Source of the DNA: Enterobacterales bacterium
GTDB lineage: Bacteria > Pseudomonadota > Gammaproteobacteria > Enterobacterales > Enterobacteriaceae
Assembly (NCBI GenBank): GCA_015655145.1
Contig: JAATFO010000001.1
Span: 1-64,000, forward strand
Length of the DNA stretch: 64,000 nucleotides
Reading direction: 5' to 3'
How positions within the stretch are numbered: the stretch's first letter is position 1; every line of letters starts with the position of its first letter. Position numbers and translations under genes: made by a program. Below are positions 26,209 to 33,977 of this stretch, in pieces. The notes below the pieces were generated by a model. The model was not told where the DNA came from. It did no database searches and worked only from the letters and a program-made list of their open reading frames with translations.

Positions 26209-27024
26209 TCACCTGGCATAAAGCGCCAGCAACTCGTCAACTTTATTGCGACCACTGATACTTCGGCTGATCGAACGGCGCGCCTTCACCACATGTAGCA
26301 CCGCATTCTGATACCACAAACGCGTCAGTACCGTATCATGGTTTGAGATCAACACGGGTATATGATGTTCCCGTGCCAGCACAGCGGCCATTTCGGCCAG
26401 GCGCTGCTGCTCACACAGACTAAAACTGTTGGTATGATATGCCGTAAAGTTCGCTGTTGCCGACAATGGCGCGTAAGGGGGATCGCAATAAACCACGGAT
26501 CCTGCCGGTACCGCATTTAACGTAACATCGTACGGTTCGCAGACAAAAATAGCTTTTTGCGCCCGCTCGGCAAACCAATACAACTCATCTTCAGGAAAGT
26601 ACGGCTTGCGATAGAGACCAAAAGGCACATTAAACTCACCACTCAAATTATAACGACACAAACCGTTATAACAGTGGCGATTCAGATAAAGAAACAACAA
26701 TGCCCGGCGATAGCGATCCGCACTCGCGTTAAACTCACTACGATGCGCATAGTAAAATGTGACATCGTTGGACTGTGGCGTAAACAAGACGCGCGCATCA
26801 TTAATAAACTCAGCGGTACGGGTTTTAACGATGTCATAAAGATTAATCAGATCGCCATTAATATCTGCCAAAATGTAGCGATCATAATCCGTATTAAGGA
26901 ATACTGACCCGGCTCCCACAAACGGTTCAACTAAACAATCGCCGGGTGGGAGATGTTGTCGAATATCGTCCAGTAGCGGGTATTTCCCCCCCGCCCATTT
27001 CAGAAAAGCGCGATTTTTTTTCAT
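26209..27024 (-). CDS. dam: DNA adenine methyltransferase (GATC)
   Basis: Methylates adenine in GATC, directing mismatch repair and replication timing. 271 aa against 278 in E. coli. The AdoMet-binding motif is FLKWAGGKYPLLDDI (residues 7-21) with EPFVGAGSVFLN following; the catalytic DPPY is at residues 181-184; LFLYLNRHCYNGLCRYN is the DNA-recognition region. The order damX-dam-rpe is that of E. coli. It lies 151 bp after damX. Confidence 0.96.
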   Translation of the reverse strand: MKKNRAFLKWAGGKYPLLDDIRQHLPPGDCLVEPFVGAGSVFLNTDYDRYILADINGDLINLYDIVKTRTAEFINDARVLFTPQSNDVTFYYAHRSEFNASADRYRRALLFLYLNRHCYNGLCRYNLSGEFNVPFGLYRKPYFPEDELYWFAERAQKAIFVCEPYDVTLNAVPAGSVVYCDPPYAPLSATANFTAYHTNSFSLCEQQRLAEMAAVLAREHHIPVLISNHDTVLTRLWYQNAVLHVVKARRSISRSISGRNKVDELLALYAR

Positions 27025-27175
27025 GCTGTCGTTTTAATTACTTCGGTTCTTATGGCTGCGGATTCACCGCCAGCATATCTGCGCTTAACATTCACAGGTA
27101 GTGAGATCTGTCAGGCGAAGCGTCCCTCGCTACCACTGGCCAGGCGCAAGAACACGCTTACGCCTGAGTATTCAC

Positions 27176-28243
27176 TTAGTTGCCGGCTTCTTTTTTCACC
27201 TGACTGATCGGTTTAACCCACGGCTTCATCGCGCGAACTTCCGCCGGTAATGAAGCCACCGCGCGTTTGGCATCAGCTGAGGTAGCATACGATCCGCTTA
27301 CCAGCACATACCATGGCTGGCCATTACGTTGCGTTTGATAAACATGGTAGCCACTCAGATTCTGTTTTTTCGCCCAGGCATTCAGTGTACCGGCATGAGA
27401 AGCGCCACTCAGTTGCAGCGTATAATTTCCGCCCGGTGTGGATGACGGCGCTGTTACGGCATTACGCTGATGACTGCTGGCAGGTTTACTGGCCGTTACT
27501 GGCGGCGGATTTGTCGCTGGTTTATTGGTTACGGCATGCTTATTGGTTACTACCGGCTTACTGGTTCCGGCATGCTTATTGATTACCACCGGTTTACTGG
27601 CATTGGCATGTGCGGCCGCCGGGTGCCGAATCGGTTTATTCACCGCTGACGTGTTGGCTGCTTTTCCATTGACCGTTGCTGGCGCCGTGGGCAACAGGCC
27701 GCTGTTGTCAGTAGCGCCTTGCACCGCCGTATCAACTTCGCTTTGCTGATTATTCAATGCGTTATTTAAATCTCCCGGCAATTCTACTCGCTGTTGATTT
27801 TGTGGCGCGGGAACGGGTTCAGCTTGTGTCGGCGTGGAAGAGACCGGTGGCGCACTCAGTTCCTGAGATGTACCCGACGGAGTATTTTGCGCCGCGCCCG
27901 TAGCCGCTGTATCGGACGCTGATGACGGCGAATTCGTTTGCCCACTCATGGACGTGGAACCAGAGAGATCTATATTTTTCTCACTGCCATTGCCAGGCCG
28001 CACTTCCTGCCCACTGGCGCCATTATTATTGGCAGCTGGCTGGCTGTTATCCGGCCCTTTCAATGCAGAACCAATACTGATCACCAACAGCAAAAGCACT
28101 AAAATACCAATGCCCATCATCATGTGCTGGCGTGATACCGGTAATTTTGGTGTCGAAGACGATTTGCGTGGCCGGCGGTCACTGGTGTCAGGTTTTAACT
28201 CATCTTCCGGTTTTAATTCGTCTTCCGGCTTAAACTCGTCCAT
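27176..28243 (-). CDS. damX: SPOR-domain cell division protein DamX
   Basis: Bitopic inner-membrane division protein that binds septal peptidoglycan. 355 aa, shorter than the 428 aa of E. coli DamX. Layout: cytoplasmic acidic N terminus with a tandem KPEDEL repeat (residues 5-16), one transmembrane helix at about 41-61 (MMMGIGILVLLLLVISIG), a low-complexity Ser/Thr/Pro/Asn-rich periplasmic linker with KPVV-NKHA repeats near 216-240, and a C-terminal SPOR domain (about 275-350: YTLQLSGASHAGTLNAWAKK). Linker length varies strongly among species, which explains the size. Confidence 0.93.
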   Translation of the reverse strand: MDEFKPEDELKPEDELKPDTSDRRPRKSSSTPKLPVSRQHMMMGIGILVLLLLVISIGSALKGPDNSQPAANNNGASGQEVRPGNGSEKNIDLSGSTSMSGQTNSPSSASDTAATGAAQNTPSGTSQELSAPPVSSTPTQAEPVPAPQNQQRVELPGDLNNALNNQQSEVDTAVQGATDNSGLLPTAPATVNGKAANTSAVNKPIRHPAAAHANASKPVVINKHAGTSKPVVTNKHAVTNKPATNPPPVTASKPASSHQRNAVTAPSSTPGGNYTLQLSGASHAGTLNAWAKKQNLSGYHVYQTQRNGQPWYVLVSGSYATSADAKRAVASLPAEVRAMKPWVKPISQVKKEAGN

Positions 28244-28310
28244 TTAACCTCCTCCCGTTTAGCGGCGTACACCGCGAACATCCTCGTACGCGGCGTTGAC
28301 AACTGACTAA

Positions 28311-28365
28311 GAGCCTATCCCATTCGGCTATTTTTCGTGCCAATTACGCCTAATGGGATAGGCTC
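28311..28365. repeat. Long inverted repeat between aroB and damX
   Basis: A 14-bp arm (GAGCCTATCCCATT) is repeated perfectly in inverted orientation; allowing one mismatch the arms are 18 bp (28311-28328 and 28348-28365) around a 19-bp loop. No U-run follows on either strand. It would form a stable hairpin in the aroB-damX mRNA. The sharp ends suggest a dispersed intergenic repeat; no second copy was noticed in this window. Confidence 0.6.
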
Positions 28366-28375
28366 GAACTTCCAC

Positions 28376-29464
28376 TCACATTTGCTGACAATCGTTAATC
28401 GCCGCCAGCACAATATCATGGGACACACCGCCACGCACCTCGGCTTTGCCGAGAGCAAGCGGTAGTACCAAACGTAATTCGCCCGCCAGTACTTTTTTAT
28501 CGCGCATCATATGTGGCAACCAGGCCTCAGGAGACATACTTTGCGGCCCCTTGACCGGCAGATTCGCCCGCTGCAATAAGGCGATGATGCGTCCGGTATC
28601 CGCGGCGCTAAACAACCCGAGGCGCTCCGCCGTCCGTGCCGCCATCACCATACCTGCCGCCACGGCTTCGCCATGGAGCCAGTTACCGTAACCCATATGC
28701 GTCTCAATAGCATGGCCATAAGTATGCCCAAGATTCAGGAGTGCGCGTTGGCCAGTTTCGCGTTCGTCAGCCACCACAACCGCCGCTTTTAGCTCACAGC
28801 AACGGGCAATACAGTATGTCATTGCGCGGGTATCCAGCATCATTAGCGCTTCAATGTTCTGTTCCAGCCAGCGAAAAAACTCACCGTCCAGAATGATGCC
28901 GTATTTGATCACTTCCGCCATGCCTGAAGACAGTTCGCGCGGCGGTAAGCTGTTGAGGCAATCCAGATCAATCACCACTGACGCTGGCTGATAAAAAGCC
29001 CCTATCATATTTTTGCCAAGGGGATGATTGACGGCAGTTTTGCCGCCGACCGAGGAATCAACCTGTGCCAACAAGGTCGTCGGCACCTGAATAAAACGCA
29101 CGCCACGTTGATAGCTGGCAGCGGCAAATCCAGTCAGATCGCCAACCACACCACCACCCAACGCAATCAGCGTTGTGTCGCGTCCATGAGGCTTTTCCAA
29201 TAGCGCAGTAAAAACCTGGTCCATTACAGCCAGTGTTTTGTATTGCTCGCCATCCGGCAAAATAACCTGATCGACCTTAACCCCCAGACTTTCCAGGCGT
29301 TGTCGAACCGGGTCAAGATAAAGAGGGGCCAGTGTCTGGTTGGTCACCAGCATCGCCTGATCACCCGCCTTCAGTGGCCAAAAAGAAGCCGGATCATTGA
29401 ACAGTCCGGCGGCGATGGTAATGGGGTAACTACGATCCCCCAGAGTGACGTTTATCCTCTCCAT
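28376..29464 (-). CDS. aroB: 3-dehydroquinate synthase
   Basis: Second step of the shikimate pathway: converts DAHP to 3-dehydroquinate with NAD and a metal ion. 362 aa, same as E. coli. Family stretches: [21 protein letters not shown] (NAD binding), [23 protein letters not shown] region, and [19 protein letters not shown] with the metal-binding histidines. It follows aroK by 40 bp. A long inverted repeat separates it from damX. Confidence 0.97.
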   Translation of the reverse strand: MERINVTLGDRSYPITIAAGLFNDPASFWPLKAGDQAMLVTNQTLAPLYLDPVRQRLESLGVKVDQVILPDGEQYKTLAVMDQVFTALLEKPHGRDTTLIALGGGVVGDLTGFAAASYQRGVRFIQVPTTLLAQVDSSVGGKTAVNHPLGKNMIGAFYQPASVVIDLDCLNSLPPRELSSGMAEVIKYGIILDGEFFRWLEQNIEALMMLDTRAMTYCIARCCELKAAVVVADERETGQRALLNLGHTYGHAIETHMGYGNWLHGEAVAAGMVMAARTAERLGLFSAADTGRIIALLQRANLPVKGPQSMSPEAWLPHMMRDKKVLAGELRLVLPLALGKAEVRGGVSHDIVLAAINDCQQM

Positions 29465-29504
29465 GACGCGGTCTAACCTTTTAGCTATGCCTCTCAGGCT
29501 GTGA

Positions 29505-30026
29505 TCAGTTCTTTTCCAGCATCGTGATGATCTGATTAGCCACCACTTTGGCGCTTTGATCGTCAGTGCGAATAGTCACATCGGCAATCTCTTCATACAA
29601 TGGATTGCGTTCGCCGGCTAATGCTTCCAGCACATCTCGTGGCGGCGCATCAACCTGCAGTAAAGGGCGTTTCTTATCACGTTGTGTCCGCGCTAACTGT
29701 TTTTCGATGGTGGTTTCAAGATACACCACCACCCCACGTGCGGAGAGACGATTACGCGTTTCCCGTGATTTTACAGAGCCGCCGCCGGTTGCCAGCACAA
29801 TGCCCTGTTTCTCAGTGAGTTCATTGATGATCTTTTCTTCACGATCGCGAAAACCAGCTTCGCCTTCAACGTCAAACACCCAGCCCACATCCGCTCCGGT
29901 ACGTCGCTCAATTTCTTGATCGGAATCATAAAATTCCATATTGAGTTGCTGGGCCAACTGACGACCAATAGTACTTTTGCCGGCGCCCATCGGCCCAACC
30001 AGAAAGATATTGCGTTTCTCTGCCAT
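29505..30026 (-). CDS. aroK: Shikimate kinase 1
   Basis: Phosphorylates shikimate at the 3-hydroxyl, feeding chorismate synthesis. 173 aa, identical length to E. coli AroK. P-loop GPMGAGKS at residues 11-18; the shikimate-binding [19 protein letters not shown] and GFRDREEKI, and [10 protein letters not shown] follow. First gene of the aroK-aroB-damX-dam-rpe-gph-trpS series, with a 398-bp upstream region separating it from hofQ. Confidence 0.97.
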   Translation of the reverse strand: MAEKRNIFLVGPMGAGKSTIGRQLAQQLNMEFYDSDQEIERRTGADVGWVFDVEGEAGFRDREEKIINELTEKQGIVLATGGGSVKSRETRNRLSARGVVVYLETTIEKQLARTQRDKKRPLLQVDAPPRDVLEALAGERNPLYEEIADVTIRTDDQSAKVVANQIITMLEKN

Positions 30027-30424
30027 TTTTTCGGTATTACTAAGACATTCGTGGATGATACCCCACGCTCAGCGTCGCTGCGCTGGTGGGACATGAACTG
30101 AAACCTCATGAACGATAGTGCGAGAGTCAGAAGAAAATTATCTCAATACTCAAGGTCGTTTGGCAACCGAATAAATTGCCTGGCTCATGATGCGCCAGCA
30201 ATAGCGCCTTTCAGTCCGCTTTATTTAATGATCGCGTTGTGCATTACTGTGCCAAAATTCACGCAATCTAAAACGGTTAAGTACTTCAGTACGACAGCCC
30301 AGGACCCATGCCCCAATAGCCAAAATCGCTAAACCTTGTAAGCTAATTCCGTCCTTGCGTCAAACGCATATGTTAGCAATCAGCGAAAAAAACGCCAGGC
30401 CGCACATTTCTCTGGCCAAAAAAA
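30027..30424. other. aroK-hofQ intergenic region
   Basis: 398 bp. The hofQ-proximal end holds an intrinsic terminator (30385-30417). The rest is presumably the aroK promoter and leader; I found no convincing -10/-35 pair, regulator site or small gene in it. Confidence 0.55.
30385..30417 (-). terminator. Intrinsic terminator after hofQ
   Basis: On the minus strand, GGCCAG pairs with CTGGC across a short loop and is followed directly by GTTTTTTTC. It begins 8 bp after the hofQ stop codon and would separate hof transcripts from the aroK operon. Confidence 0.7.
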
Positions 30425-31675
30425 TTATTCTTCACGGATCAACCGCGGTGTGATGAAGATAACCAGTTCACGCCGTTTTCGCTCCTGAACGTCATGGCGA
30501 AATAGTGCGCCCAGCACCGGCACATCACCGAGAAAAGGCACTTTTTCGCGCCCCTGGCTTTTTTGTTGCTGAAAGATGCCGCCTAATGCCAGTGTCTGAC
30601 CATCTTTTAGCGTCACCTGTGTTTCTATCTCTTGTTTATCAATGGTCAACACATCAGTATTGCCGCTGGATATGTTCCGCCCAGGCATATTTTGACTAAT
30701 GCGTAATTTCAGACGAATGCGCCCATTAGGTTGTACCGACGGCGTCACTTCCATCCCCAGTACCGCTTCTTTAAATTCAATATGGGTGGAATCATTCTTG
30801 CTGTTAGCCACTGTGTAAGGAATTTCGGTTCCCTGCTTAATGCTTGCCGCTTGCTGATGCGAGGTGAATAAGCGTGGGCTGGCAATAATTTCAATCTGAT
30901 TTTCACTTTCCAGCGCGCTGAGCTCAAGATCAAGTAAGCGCGCATCCAGCCGCGCCAGAGTAAGCCCCGCGGTCAGTGCGGGGCGGGCAACGCCAAGATC
31001 GATATTCAGTTGGGGGTTGCGAAGTGCGCGAGCAATGTGCTCTTCACTACTCATCCCCCAACTGACGCCTAATTCACGCAAATTTTCTTCACTGATGGTG
31101 ACAATATGCGCCGCCAACTCGATTTGCTCCAGCGGGACATCCAACGCCTGGAGCCAACGTGCTGTTTCCTTGAGCGCCGCAGGCGTATCGCGCAAGAGCA
31201 AAGCATTGGTGCGCGGATCCACCGTTACGCTCCCCCGCGCCGACATCAGATTTATCCTCTCCGCTTGCAAACTACTGTGTACAACGGCAGCATCGGCATA
31301 GTGTAATACCACCGTCAGATGGTTCAATGGCTGGCGTTGTAATGCATCATCACGTTTTGCTTCTTCACGTTGTTTTTTCTCTTGCTGCCAGCTTTCCGGG
31401 TACACCAGCAACACGTTGCCCTCTTTTTCGATGCTTAAACGCGACATCCGTGCCACCAGGTCAAGCGCCTGTTGCCATGGCACCGCCGTCAGTCGCAGCG
31501 ATAGCTGTCCTGCCACACCTGGGGCAATCATCAGGTTCAACTGTTGATAATCAGCCAGCGCCTGCAACACGCGCGCCACGGGGGCGTCATCAAACACCAG
31601 CGCTAAGGGCGCCTCATTCGCGCGTACCTGAGGCACCAGCAGCGCCAGTAATAAGATCATGATGGTCCTTATCAT
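30425..31675 (-). CDS. hofQ: Secretin-type outer-membrane protein HofQ (DNA uptake/pilus)
   Basis: Outer-membrane secretin related to PilQ/ComE; in E. coli the hofMNOPQ genes are tied to use of DNA as a nutrient. 416 aa against 412. Signal peptide residues 1-19 (MIRTIMILLLALLVPQVRA). An N-terminal STN-like domain (VFDDAPVARVLQALADYQQLN) is followed by N domains and the secretin domain with IIASPRLFTSHQQAASIKQG, VLGMEVTPSVQPNGRIRL and the C-terminal VPFLGDVPVLGALFRHD. It overlaps the 3' end of hofP by 62 bp. Confidence 0.93.
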   Translation of the reverse strand: MIRTIMILLLALLVPQVRANEAPLALVFDDAPVARVLQALADYQQLNLMIAPGVAGQLSLRLTAVPWQQALDLVARMSRLSIEKEGNVLLVYPESWQQEKKQREEAKRDDALQRQPLNHLTVVLHYADAAVVHSSLQAERINLMSARGSVTVDPRTNALLLRDTPAALKETARWLQALDVPLEQIELAAHIVTISEENLRELGVSWGMSSEEHIARALRNPQLNIDLGVARPALTAGLTLARLDARLLDLELSALESENQIEIIASPRLFTSHQQAASIKQGTEIPYTVANSKNDSTHIEFKEAVLGMEVTPSVQPNGRIRLKLRISQNMPGRNISSGNTDVLTIDKQEIETQVTLKDGQTLALGGIFQQQKSQGREKVPFLGDVPVLGALFRHDVQERKRRELVIFITPRLIREE

Positions 31676-32003
31676 CTCGCATTCCTTTCATTTTTAAATG
31701 AAGCACTCCTGGCTGACAACGTTGTGCTGTACTTAACGTAATACTGAACGCCTGTAGCTTATCCACCTGCCAGTCAGGCAGTGGAAATGGTTGCCCCGGA
31801 ACCACCCGTACCGAACGCCCCTGCGGAGACAACAGCCAGGCATAGAAATGTCCTTCGCGTCCAATCATGCCCTGTAAACGCCAGCGGGTCTGTGACGGAA
31901 TATCCTGCAGGCAAGGCAGGACAGTGGGCGGGACAAAAGGATCGCGAGCCTGCGCACTACCCAGCACCAGCAATAACCAGCCGACCGCCTGTTTAGGTGT
32001 CAT
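31614..32003 (-). CDS. hofP: HofP, pilus/DNA-utilisation assembly protein
   Basis: PilP-like small protein of the hof operon, 129 aa (134 in E. coli). A hydrophobic N terminus (AVGWLLLVLGSAQA) looks like a signal peptide, followed by RDPFVPP, which matches the RDPFKPP start of mature HofP/PilP. I chose ATG at 32003 because it yields that signal; it overlaps hofO by 11 bp. An earlier in-frame ATG at 32069 would add 22 polar residues. The 3' end runs 62 bp into hofQ, longer than I expect for this operon. Confidence 0.83.
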   Translation of the reverse strand: MTPKQAVGWLLLVLGSAQARDPFVPPTVLPCLQDIPSQTRWRLQGMIGREGHFYAWLLSPQGRSVRVVPGQPFPLPDWQVDKLQAFSITLSTAQRCQPGVLHLKMKGMRDDKDHHDLITGAAGASGTRE

Positions 32004-32490
32004 CGCGGGTATCCAGGGTAAAGTGCGCACGTAACCTTTCGCCGTGGCGTTGAATGATAAAATGCTCAAGACATGCCGTGTCAGTGAGTGTCGTAAAATA
32101 GGCGAAGACTTGCTGGATCTGCTCCCAGCTCACCAGCAACATCAGTTCGATTTTCCCTTCCCCCGGTTGCCAACTTTCCAGTTCCCCACCGCTTTGATCA
32201 AGCAATGTCGCCAGTGAAAATAGTGTGGCAGTTTGTTGCTGTTGCATATTCAGTTGCGTATTTTTCAGTAAAATATGACGCAGAGTCGGTTGCTGCCGCA
32301 GTTGACGCCAGAGAGCTTGATAGCGCTGGACCTGTTGTCGTACCTCACTGGACAGTTTCTGTTGGGTTTCTCGTTGTGGTTGCCAGCATAACAACGCCAT
32401 CAGTGCCACACTTCCCATGCACAGAACGAGCAGCGACAACCAGCGAACATAACGAGGTGCCAGCAACCAACGTATCACGCGCTCATTCAT
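31993..32490 (-). CDS. hofO: HofO, pilus/DNA-utilisation assembly protein
   Basis: PilO-like inner-membrane protein, 165 aa (146 in E. coli). A transmembrane helix at about 16-36 (VRWLSLLVLCMGSVALMALLC) follows a basic cytoplasmic start, then a glutamine-rich coiled-coil stretch (RETQQKLSSEVRQQVQRYQ) and a C-terminal globular domain. Overlaps hofN by 8 bp and hofP by 11 bp. Similarity to E. coli HofO is low, so the name rests largely on position and layout. Confidence 0.83.
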   Translation of the reverse strand: MNERVIRWLLAPRYVRWLSLLVLCMGSVALMALLCWQPQRETQQKLSSEVRQQVQRYQALWRQLRQQPTLRHILLKNTQLNMQQQQTATLFSLATLLDQSGGELESWQPGEGKIELMLLVSWEQIQQVFAYFTTLTDTACLEHFIIQRHGERLRAHFTLDTRDDT

Positions 32491-33028
32491 GGTGTATTCC
32501 CGGGGCCAGTTTTGCCCGCATATTGAAGCGTAAATACCCTGACTGTTGGCGCTCGACGCCGCTATTGCTCGCCTGCTGGAATAGTGGTTGTTGGCTCAAC
32601 CGTTGTTGGAAAGCACTGACATCAATAAACGCATCACTCATCCCGGTGATGCTCAACGCATCGCTCGACTTTTTGAGCACGGTTAACCACACATTTTCCG
32701 GCATCCATGTGGCCAGTTGCTGAACAAACTGCAGCCATGCATGGGCACGTTCACGCTGTTGTTGCTGGCGCAGTTGTCGCGCCTGCAGTTGCTGTTGTGC
32801 CTGAAGAGCGCTGTGTAGCCGTTGTGATAAGGCTACCGCCTGCTGCCCGGCAAGCTGCCAGGCATTAATCTCCTCACGTAGCTGAGCGTTCACACGCACA
32901 GACACCAACACGTAAGCCAGACATAGCATCAGGGTGATCACTAACCCTAATCCACCGCCGCACAGCCAGCGACGTAAAATACGTTTTAGGTTGTTTTCGC
33001 GCCAGGGCAATAAATTCACTAACAGCAT
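32483..33028 (-). CDS. hofN: HofN, pilus/DNA-utilisation assembly protein
   Basis: PilN-like inner-membrane protein, 181 aa (179 in E. coli). The diagnostic N terminus VNLLPWREN matches the INFLPWR motif of PilN-type proteins that docks on PilM/HofM. One transmembrane helix at about 21-44, then a Gln-rich coiled coil (ALQAQQQLQARQLRQQQQ) and a small globular domain. ATG at 33028 overlaps the hofM stop by one base (TAATG) and has GGAGG 7 bp upstream, which decides the start. Confidence 0.87.
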   Translation of the reverse strand: MLLVNLLPWRENNLKRILRRWLCGGGLGLVITLMLCLAYVLVSVRVNAQLREEINAWQLAGQQAVALSQRLHSALQAQQQLQARQLRQQQQRERAHAWLQFVQQLATWMPENVWLTVLKKSSDALSITGMSDAFIDVSAFQQRLSQQPLFQQASNSGVERQQSGYLRFNMRAKLAPGIHHE

Positions 33029-33855
33029 TAACCATCCTCCTCGCGTAATGCTAATCCGGTCGCCAAAGAGAAAGCGCCGCTGTGACACGGCAACGGGGGA
33101 TGCATGATATGTAGCGCATCAAAGGGAGAGAGAGCATGAACACCCGTCGGCAATACCCCGGGTTCATGCATGCTGAGCAAAATGCCGGAAGCCTGTGAAA
33201 AATAACGCTGGCGGAGCGCAGGAAAATCCAGCCCGTGCTCATGCAGGCACCAGCCCAAAGGCTGAGAGGCATTATCAGGGAAGTACCATAGCCAGTGGTC
33301 GGGCAGTTGATGTACCAGAATTATACCCGGCTTAAGTCGCAATGCCTGAGCCAGCGAACCCAGCGCGGTGGGTGTTAGTTCAAGGACCTGCGGTACCAGC
33401 CCCGCCTCCCCCAGACATTCAAGCCATTGCAGTAAGACATCTTGCCGTGCCGCGGTAATACACAGTTGGTGGCTGTCTTCCGGGCTCATGCGGTAATCCA
33501 GCGCCAGCATTTCCGGGGCGATGGGGAAAAGACGCCGCGCCATGGCGGTAACATACCGTTTAAGCTCAGGTTCACGTAATGCCGGAGCAGGTAACGCCAC
33601 CTGGCGTTGCAACACTCCCTGCGGCGGGAAACCAATACGCAGAGAAATATGCCGCGGGAGTTGTTTACGCCAGCATTGTAATGCCGTCATCAATGCCGGC
33701 GAACGTTGCAACACGCCATTGGCGACGGTATTGTGTGGCAATACATGTTGCCACCAGTGGCGCAACTGCCAGCCACCCCGACGCCGCTGAACGCCTAAAG
33801 CGCAAAGCTGCCCGTTATGAATATCCAGCCCAATTTGCCATGCCTGAAAAGCCAT
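33028..33855 (-). CDS. hofM: HofM, PilM-like actin-fold protein
   Basis: Cytoplasmic actin-like protein of the pilus/DNA-utilisation system, 275 aa (259 in E. coli). Opening motif WQIGLDIHNGQLCALGVQ is the phosphate-1-like segment of PilM/HofM; LPDHWLWYFPDN and SGAFSLATGLALRE are toward the C terminus. First gene of hofMNOPQ, divergent from mrcA over 122 bp as in E. coli. Confidence 0.88.
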   Translation of the reverse strand: MAFQAWQIGLDIHNGQLCALGVQRRRGGWQLRHWWQHVLPHNTVANGVLQRSPALMTALQCWRKQLPRHISLRIGFPPQGVLQRQVALPAPALREPELKRYVTAMARRLFPIAPEMLALDYRMSPEDSHQLCITAARQDVLLQWLECLGEAGLVPQVLELTPTALGSLAQALRLKPGIILVHQLPDHWLWYFPDNASQPLGWCLHEHGLDFPALRQRYFSQASGILLSMHEPGVLPTGVHALSPFDALHIMHPPLPCHSGAFSLATGLALREEDG

Positions 33856-33977
33856 TTTTGCGCGATCTCCTTATCACCGGTTACATAAAAAGGACGTATC
33901 AAAGCGTCTTACTTGCCTTTATACTACCGCGCGGTTGTTTATAAACTGCCCAAACGACATTAAATGGGAAATCTCAG

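Noticed and set aside
30108..30332. 74-codon frame between aroK and hofQ
   Set aside because: No homology recognised, no ribosome-binding site; part of the aroK leader region.
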